In this document: positions 23,100-27,511 of the stretch, one piece after another
Layout: every line of letters starts with the position of its first letter
Position numbering within the stretch: the first letter of the stretch is position 1
Assembly: GCA_938017655.1 (NCBI GenBank)
Contig: CALIJO010000049.1
Location: 1-27,511 of the forward strand
From: an uncultured Candidatus Saccharibacteria bacterium
GTDB taxonomy: Bacteria > Patescibacteriota > Saccharimonadia > Saccharimonadales > Saccharimonadaceae
Reading direction: 5' to 3'
DNA length: 27,511 bases
The notes under the pieces: generated by a model
Database searches by the model: none
What the model saw: the letters and a program-made list of their open reading frames with translations, nothing else
Told to the model about the DNA's origin: nothing
Position numbers and translations under genes: made by a program

Positions 23100-24101
23100 T
23101 TAAAAACGTAGAGTGGAAGTTGCTTCTGGAGCAATATCCGTGGTGTCAATTTCAGTTGTAGCAAACTGGTCGCAGAGATTCACGAGATAGCGGCCACGCT
23201 TGAGTGTGGTTCTCCATTTTCTTGGAATACTTCGAAGTCCATATTGAATACCAGCTAGCGAGCCAGTGAGGGCGCCGATCGCGTCAGTGTCATCGCCGAG
23301 ATTAACTGCGGTAAGCACAGCATCTTGGAAGCTATCAGTAGTAAGAAACGACCAAAGTGCCGCTTCTAATGTATCTACTACATAGCTACAAGAAGGAATA
23401 AATCCTTTAATGTCGCGATAAATTTCATTTTTCAGAATTCGACTATATAGAGTGATTTCTTCTTTTCCAAACTGACTGTAATCATCTAGCTGAGTTTTGA
23501 GGTAAGCCCCTTTTGGAGCATCGCCATCCAGTAAGTGGCAGACGAAATTAGTGTAAATTAGACAACCCAGCACGCTAACTGAATGAGCGTGGGTGAGGGA
23601 TGAAATATTTTTCACTAATTCGTAACGTTTTTCGCCGGTGATTTGGTTGTTGTGACAAACGAAGGCTACTGGCAAAATGCGCATGAGTGAGCCATTGCCA
23701 TTATTGGTGTGATGGTTTAGGCCGCATTTGACGGGGTGTCCGCCAATGAGGTAATTTTCGATCGCGCGTTTGCATGTGTCGTCAATATCAAAGGCGAGAT
23801 TGGTGGCAGTGAATTCATCATGCAAATACCACTTGGCAAAATTCTTCATAATGTCGTGATAATGGAAACGTTTTTGATCGATCAGTGACTGCATTAAACA
23901 GATGGTCATGGATGTATTATTAGACCAAGTCCCGGCAGGTTGATGATGGGTGCCGACAGGCAGCATCTCAGTGACCGGTATGAGTTCTAAGAAATTTCGA
24001 TTTAGAGACTTAACGGGTGCCCCTAATGCATCGCCAACAGCAAAGCCGACAAGGCTGGAACGAATTGTTTGCTTCATGTCCTTTTTCTCTAAATGTGCCA
24101 T
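23100..24101 (-). CDS. ADP-ribosylglycohydrolase-family protein with altered metal site
   Basis: A 333-residue DraG/ARH-fold protein. The family enzymes remove ADP-ribose from proteins or small molecules using a binuclear Mg site. Present: VGDALGAPV (~22-30), NNGNGSLMRILPVA, and the C-terminal LGDDTDAIGALTGSLAGI with its aspartates. Changed: the usual GTWTDDTSM reads GTWSNNTSM, so the two N-terminal metal-ligand aspartates are Asn61 and Asn62. It may bind ADP-ribose without cleaving it, or work with reduced metal binding. The start at 24101 has AGGAGG seven to eight bases upstream; a longer frame upstream is not conserved. It is transcribed from one half of a palindromic divergent promoter. 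Confidence 0.85.
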   Translation of the reverse strand: MAHLEKKDMKQTIRSSLVGFAVGDALGAPVKSLNRNFLELIPVTEMLPVGTHHQPAGTWSNNTSMTICLMQSLIDQKRFHYHDIMKNFAKWYLHDEFTATNLAFDIDDTCKRAIENYLIGGHPVKCGLNHHTNNGNGSLMRILPVAFVCHNNQITGEKRYELVKNISSLTHAHSVSVLGCLIYTNFVCHLLDGDAPKGAYLKTQLDDYSQFGKEEITLYSRILKNEIYRDIKGFIPSCSYVVDTLEAALWSFLTTDSFQDAVLTAVNLGDDTDAIGALTGSLAGIQYGLRSIPRKWRTTLKRGRYLVNLCDQFATTEIDTTDIAPEATSTLRF

Positions 24102-24204
24102 AGTATCTCCTCCTATCGATTGGGTGATGATGTGGGATTCTTTGTGAAATGGGACCAATTTTGGGTCAGATTTTTCACGGTTTTTCTCGCATCGAGATTT
24201 ATAT

Positions 24205-24268
24205 ATTGTAATATTTTTATAGTGATTTGTCAAGGTATTTTGACAAATAATATAGTTTGTGTTACAAT
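24205..24268. promoter_or_regulatory. Palindromic bidirectional promoter
   Basis: Minus strand: TTGACA (24228-24233) - 17 bases - TACAAT (24205-24210). Plus strand: TTGACA (24240-24245) - 17 bases - TACAAT (24263-24268). The two -35 boxes lie in a perfect inverted repeat ATTTGTCAA-N6-TTGACAAAT (24225-24248). Both halves have near-consensus sigma70 elements, the strongest in the window. A regulator binding the palindrome would shut both genes. Confidence 0.85.
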
Positions 24269-24313
24269 AGTATTTATTCTATAAGAATGCACATTTAGAA
24301 AGGGGGTAATTTT

Positions 24314-24676
24314 ATGAAGCAGACACTTAAAGATTTTATTCTCGACTGGAATAAGTCACACAATCGCTTTTCCTTTTGGTCTCAGGAAATACCTGGTATG
24401 GATCGTCCTGCTGAAGTAGGGGTTCGTTATTCGGCGGCTAAGTATCAGGACTTCTATTCTACCGATGAATGGAATAGATTGAGGGATATCATTGATGCAA
24501 AATCGCGCGGTACGATGTATGTTGTTAGTGATGAATATCTCTTTGAGAGAGGAATAATTGATATTAAGGTTGCGTCATCAAATCATAATTATCAGGAACG
24601 GCATGTCATTGGTGTCCTTAGATGGATTGGAGAAGAGTTCTTCTTTAAACAGGAAAAGAGTGAGTCGTATCATTAA
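24314..24676 (+). CDS. Unknown small protein, 120 residues
   Basis: I do not recognise a family. It is soluble, acidic-aromatic, with a helical N-terminal stretch (LKDFILDWNKSHNRFSFW) and alternating strand-like segments (TMYVVSDEYLFERGIIDIKV, HVIGVLRWIGEEFFF). AAAGGGGG precedes the ATG. It is divergent from the ADP-ribosylglycohydrolase-like gene and shares its palindromic promoter, which suggests joint regulation and possibly related function. A diverged second copy of its 3' end lies just after the stop. Confidence 0.7.
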   Translation: MKQTLKDFILDWNKSHNRFSFWSQEIPGMDRPAEVGVRYSAAKYQDFYSTDEWNRLRDIIDAKSRGTMYVVSDEYLFERGIIDIKVASSNHNYQERHVIGVLRWIGEEFFFKQEKSESYH

Positions 24677-24726
24677 TGTCCTTAGATGGATTAGATAAGA
24701 ATTTTCCTTAAACGGGATAAGAGTGA
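24613..24726 (+). repeat. Tandem duplication of a gene's 3' end
   Basis: TGTCCTTAGATGGATT starts at 24613 inside the coding region and again at 24677, one base after the stop codon. Similarity continues for ~50 bases to AAGAGTGA. The second copy has accumulated changes, including a stop. Confidence 0.8.
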
Positions 24727-24741
24727 ACAGGGATTCCTAAG

Positions 24742-24775
24742 GGCTCGCTATTAAAGGCGAGCCATTTTCATTTTC
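24742..24775 (+). terminator. Terminator of the 120-residue unknown gene
   Basis: 7-bp stem GGCTCGC / GCGAGCC (24742-24748, 24757-24763) around an 8-base loop, then ATTTTCATTTTC. Confidence 0.75.
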
Positions 24776-24776
24776 T

Positions 24777-24787
24777 TATAATATAAT
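24777..24787 (+). promoter_or_regulatory. -10 element(s) of the 366-residue unknown gene
   Basis: Two overlapping TATAAT hexamers (24777-24782, 24782-24787) lie ~35-40 bases before the ATG. Confidence 0.5.
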
Positions 24788-24820
24788 TAGGAGTAGTAAT
24801 TGTTTGTTTGGAGGTATTAT

Positions 24821-25918
24821 ATGATTAACCCGAATGCGTCGAAAATAAAAACAGAATATGGGCGTGTAGAAAACATCTTGGCGATGATGACGCCTAATCC
24901 ACGCCATTTTGAAGGGCTAATTTATCCGTCTGATGATGTCAGAAAAGATCTAAAACTGCTTGATGATTTTAAGCATACGCCGGAATATAAAAAAGTTGGA
25001 GAACGTTCTGATGCAAAACTGCTAGAAATAACTTTTACGGATATGGTAGAGCGTGGTGAATGGTTTAGTGAAGAAGATTCTTATGGTGATGATTCAGATT
25101 ATTTGGCATTAGTTACATTCCCTACCGCCGAAGTAGATGATGTCTTTAATCATATCGATGTGATTGGCATGATTAGCAATGAGACTACTAATCATGAAAC
25201 GCTCCCATTTGCAATTGATTTAACCTATAATACCGATAACGATAAAATGAGCCAGAAATTCAAATGGAAACATGTCTATGGAAAGAAAAATACGGCACCG
25301 GATGAGGCATCGGAATTTGGGGAAAGCTTCGTTAGTAAAGACTATTCTGGTAACGATATAATTATGACTAAAGCTCTGCCATTGAAGTTTCGGTATGGCT
25401 TGAAGATTCCTGGATTTGCTTCTGCTAAATATTATGAAGACAAAAATAACTCCTGGAATCCTATGTATAAAAAAGGACGAATTGATGTAATGCCCAGATT
25501 TATTGTGGGTTATTCAACGGATATTGCCGATGTGCTTTCCCGTGGCATGCCAACAGATGAGTTTAGAAAGAAATACGGTGAAGCTTCGTACCAGAAAGAA
25601 AGGTCAATATACAAATACGCTGAAAAGTGCGCAAAATGGTGTACGTTATTTGAATGCTCTAAGCAAGCTTCAGATATTCGTTATATGCTAGAAAATATGG
25701 GTCCTGAAGAAGTAAAGTGGATGCAGGAAGATGAGTTAGAGAAGGCTAAGAGGCAGATTACAGCGATGGACGCTTATTTTGATAGAGCCATCCAAGTAGC
25801 AACTGAGAAAGCTCAATCTAATTCGGATGAAATGGCCGCTATGAAATATGCTGATAGAGATATAGTTTGTCAAGCAATTAAGCACCATAGTAACGAGACA
25901 TATAACCGATCCTATTAA
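24821..25918 (+). CDS. Unknown protein, 365 residues
   Basis: I cannot assign a family. The ATG at 24821 is preferred over one seven codons earlier because GGAGG lies six bases upstream. The protein is soluble and charged. LPFAIDLTYNTDNDKMSQKFKWK (~128-150, an Asp followed by a Lys pair) has a spacing loosely like PD-(D/E)XK nuclease cores, and IDVMPRFIVGYSTDIADVL (~220-238) looks like a buried strand-helix unit; a nuclease link is only a guess. The C-terminal ~100 residues are helical, with ELEKAKRQITAMDAYFDRAI. The gene has its own promoter. Confidence 0.65.
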   Translation: MINPNASKIKTEYGRVENILAMMTPNPRHFEGLIYPSDDVRKDLKLLDDFKHTPEYKKVGERSDAKLLEITFTDMVERGEWFSEEDSYGDDSDYLALVTFPTAEVDDVFNHIDVIGMISNETTNHETLPFAIDLTYNTDNDKMSQKFKWKHVYGKKNTAPDEASEFGESFVSKDYSGNDIIMTKALPLKFRYGLKIPGFASAKYYEDKNNSWNPMYKKGRIDVMPRFIVGYSTDIADVLSRGMPTDEFRKKYGEASYQKERSIYKYAEKCAKWCTLFECSKQASDIRYMLENMGPEEVKWMQEDELEKAKRQITAMDAYFDRAIQVATEKAQSNSDEMAAMKYADRDIVCQAIKHHSNETYNRSY

Positions 25919-25939
25919 ACAATTAAACTCAGAATTCGT

Positions 25940-25975
25940 TGAAAATAAAACCCCCTACGAATGAAGTAGGGGGTA
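25940..25975 (-). terminator. Terminator of the HD-domain gene
   Basis: 9-bp stem ACCCCCTAC / GTAGGGGGT (25950-25958, 25966-25974), followed by TTTTATTTT on the minus strand. The plus side lacks a T run. Confidence 0.85.
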
Positions 25976-25999
25976 GCTTGATTATGAAGAATTTTTACC

Positions 26000-26587
26000 T
26001 TAGAGATTTATTGTGACGATATTTCCTAGCTTTTCTATAAGTGTTGCAAGGTGACGCTTAAGTTCTATCGGTACTGGTTCTTTTCTGATGAGACTAAAAA
26101 CAGCTCGATAGTATTGTAAAATATCCCACTTTGAAGCATTGAAGCGGTGCCAAATTTCATCACCAAACCGATCGTAATCTTTTAGAATATCGGTAAGATT
26201 ATGAATTTTATCGGCAGCGACGACAAAGTAGGTCTCAATATAATATGAGCTACCGAGGCGCTTTAAATAACTTTTCTTGCGTTCCTTCCACAGTAGCTTG
26301 GGTTGACCGGCGGTTTTAGGTTCTGAAACATCTTTGACGATGTCGGTAATCTCATCGCCAAAATCACGACGCATATCGGCCTCAGAGTAGATGTCTGGAT
26401 TAACATCTTCAAGAATATCGTGCAGGATCCCAGCAACAATCGTGGTCTCGTCATTGGTATATTGACTAATAATCATGCCGACGGCAACGGGGTGAGAGAT
26501 ATATGGAATATCAGTCCCCTTGCGGTTTTGACCTTGATGAACCTTGGCGGCGATTTTGAGTGCAAGATTGATTTTGTTAGTAAACAT
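26000..26587 (-). CDS. RelA/SpoT-type HD-domain hydrolase (candidate small alarmone hydrolase)
   Basis: A 195-residue HD phosphohydrolase. All motifs of the RelA/SpoT hydrolase domain are seen in order: KVHQGQ with the first His (17), PYISHPVAV (28-36), GILHDILEDV with the HD and ED pairs (53-62), and ADKIHNLTDI. No synthetase domain follows, so it would be a small alarmone hydrolase (Mesh1-like) degrading (p)ppGpp, or another nucleotide HD hydrolase. The ATG at 26587 has AGGTG just upstream and a plausible promoter (TTTACC-17-TACTTT); a longer frame from a TTG at 26701 lacks both. Confidence 0.8.
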   Translation of the reverse strand: MFTNKINLALKIAAKVHQGQNRKGTDIPYISHPVAVGMIISQYTNDETTIVAGILHDILEDVNPDIYSEADMRRDFGDEITDIVKDVSEPKTAGQPKLLWKERKKSYLKRLGSSYYIETYFVVAADKIHNLTDILKDYDRFGDEIWHRFNASKWDILQYYRAVFSLIRKEPVPIELKRHLATLIEKLGNIVTINL

Positions 26588-26665
26588 AGATTCACCTAAC
26601 CTTTCGTAAAGTATGTGGAGTGGCTGTTTCGGTAAAAATTCCTCAAATTTGTAAGGTGCAATAAA

Positions 26666-26689
26666 TTCACCTCTCTCCCGAGAGGTGAA
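26666..26689. promoter_or_regulatory. Perfect 10-bp inverted repeat between the CHAP-like and HD genes
   Basis: TTCACCTCTC-TCCC-GAGAGGTGAA, a stable hairpin with a 4-base loop, lies 79 bases before the HD gene ATG. On the minus strand only a weak T tract follows, so it may be a poor terminator of the CHAP-like gene, or an operator or attenuator. Confidence 0.55.
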
Positions 26690-26714
26690 GGTGTGTGGCA
26701 AATTTTTCGTAAAC

Positions 26715-27335
26715 CTAAATGTCTTTTACTTTGGGTTCACGATACCAGATGATGCCAGATTTTTCAGAGGCAGGAATTTCTAAATTTTGCTCTTTAAAAT
26801 CCTTATAGGTCGAAACCAACCATATAACAGGAGATCCAGTGATATTAAACCCAGCGTTATTAAACCATACTAGAAGACCGAATTCATCTGCGTCGGTAAT
26901 TATACCGATAAAGTGCCTCTCATCAAATATATCTCGGTATGACGGCCATTCAGCCCTTGAAACTTTTTGCCAACCGTTGTACTCGAGAATCTCACCCCAA
27001 TGCTTAGCATCGAAGCAATGTTCTCCAGGGTTACGCGGCCCTGGTTTAGGTAGTTTTGGTGAACTGCCGCAGTGCTTTTTCATTAGCCATGATACGTAGC
27101 TAGTACTATGGCGAATGATGAAGCCACTAGAATCGGTAACTAGGGTATAGAAGTTGCCGTCGGATTCTGGCCAATTGGCAAATTTGAGATCAGCGTAAGG
27201 ATATTCCTTGGCGTCAGTTTCCATGATGAAAAGATAGATGTGGCGACAGATTGCGCGAATAATCCGATTAGGCTGCCAGGCAGCACAAGATTGTCTTGCG
27301 AAAAAATTTGCTACTTTAATCTTAAATGTGCTCAT
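26715..27335 (-). CDS. CHAP-like protein with Cys-to-Ser change, cytoplasmic
   Basis: A 206-residue protein with no signal peptide. The segment GFIIRHSTSYVSW (71-83) matches the start of CHAP amidase/peptidase domains, usually written CTSYVAW with the catalytic Cys where Ser77 is here. Later parts also fit: AKHWGEILEYNGW resembles the 'A..W...A...G' stretch, and RHFIGIITDADEFG resembles the catalytic-His strand. CHAP domains cut peptidoglycan cross-links; with Ser for Cys and no export signal, lysis is unlikely and a binding role more plausible. The ATG at 27335 has GAGGAGGGG upstream. The family link is by pattern and moderately sure. Confidence 0.55.
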   Translation of the reverse strand: MSTFKIKVANFFARQSCAAWQPNRIIRAICRHIYLFIMETDAKEYPYADLKFANWPESDGNFYTLVTDSSGFIIRHSTSYVSWLMKKHCGSSPKLPKPGPRNPGEHCFDAKHWGEILEYNGWQKVSRAEWPSYRDIFDERHFIGIITDADEFGLLVWFNNAGFNITGSPVIWLVSTYKDFKEQNLEIPASEKSGIIWYREPKVKDI

Positions 27336-27381
27336 GATTCCCCTCCTCTTCATGCTGTGTGGGAAAATACCCAATATATAT

Positions 27382-27387
27382 ATTATA
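27382..27387 (-). promoter_or_regulatory. -10 element of the CHAP-like gene
   Basis: TATAAT on the minus strand, ~46 bases before the ATG at 27335. Confidence 0.55.
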
Positions 27388-27463
27388 CAATGAGGATAAC
27401 TACTTAAAAACAGCTTGTTCCGAATTGTTTAACTAAACCTAACTTCAGGCAAATTATGTCAAT

Positions 27464-27504
27464 GTTACGTCAAAATGTCACATATTTTGTTACGTCAAAA
27501 TGTC
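27464..27504. repeat. Two direct repeats GTTACGTCAAAATGTC
   Basis: Perfect 16-bp copies at 27464-27479 and 27489-27504 (25-base period), with a weaker third match, TTATGTCAATGT, just before. They run to the window edge. 27400-27463 shows nothing else recognisable. Confidence 0.75.
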
Positions 27505-27511
27505 GTTTTTG

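Noticed and set aside
22875..23111. Small plus-strand reading frame
   Set aside because: It runs through the closing helix, four hairpins and two terminators, has no ribosome site, and its product looks like no protein.
26588..26701. Longer N-terminus of the HD protein from a TTG start
   Set aside because: No ribosome site, encodes a hairpin, and the added residues fall outside the HD domain; the ATG at 26587 has better signals.
27464..27511. CRISPR array
   Set aside because: Only two 16-bp repeats with a 9-base gap; too short for repeats and spacers, and no cas genes in view.

Overview
The gene set points to a host-associated member of Candidatus Saccharibacteria (TM7, Patescibacteria/CPR). 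It combines large secreted BspA-type leucine-rich-repeat proteins, a complete arginine deiminase pathway with a YfcC-type ArcD, small compact genes, a lone sortase, a Firmicutes-type Y-family polymerase pair and several lineage-specific unknown proteins. UGA works as a stop (the P-loop kinase gene ends in TGA) and the tRNA-Trp has a CCA anticodon, which argues against the UGA=Gly code of Gracilibacteria/SR1. The phylum assignment is inferred from content; there is no rRNA here.

Layout. 1-5275: a BspA-family locus with one N-terminally truncated gene (+), one full-length secreted gene (-), and between them a truncated transposase fused to the 3' tail of a third BspA gene. 5276-12979: a minus-strand block secE-nusG / arcA-arcB / arcD-arcC / rplK-rplA. 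The usual secE-nusG-rplK-rplA cluster is split by the arginine deiminase genes, and each pair has its own promoter and terminator. 12980-20125: mostly housekeeping and cell-surface genes (rarA, ppa, a degenerate beta-lactamase-fold membrane protein, a cytoplasmic GH97 glycosidase, a sortase, an unknown protein, a YgjP-like metallopeptidase and a P-loop kinase). 20300-22412: tRNA-Trp, rpmG, and a YolD-like/Y-family polymerase pair. 22446-22990: a plus-strand transcription unit with no protein gene, predicted to make a ~500-nt highly structured RNA that I cannot assign to a known class. 23100-27511: an accessory region with an ADP-ribosylglycohydrolase-like protein that has lost two metal-binding aspartates, divergent from a small unknown gene across a palindromic double promoter, then a larger unknown gene, a RelA/SpoT-type HD hydrolase and a CHAP-like protein whose catalytic Cys is Ser.

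How the genes work together. arcA-arcB-arcD-arcC should import arginine, release ornithine and ammonia, and make ATP from carbamoyl phosphate, an energy source suited to an organism with minimal metabolism. secE/nusG/rplK/rplA serve secretion, transcription and translation. The BspA proteins and sortase are surface factors that may act in host-cell attachment. At least seven genes show a -10 hexamer only 6-10 nt before the start codon and no Shine-Dalgarno sequence, so leaderless transcripts appear common. The points most worth a second look are the structured RNA, the palindromic divergent promoter, the three enzyme folds with missing catalytic residues, and the insertion of the arc genes into the ribosomal/secretion cluster.
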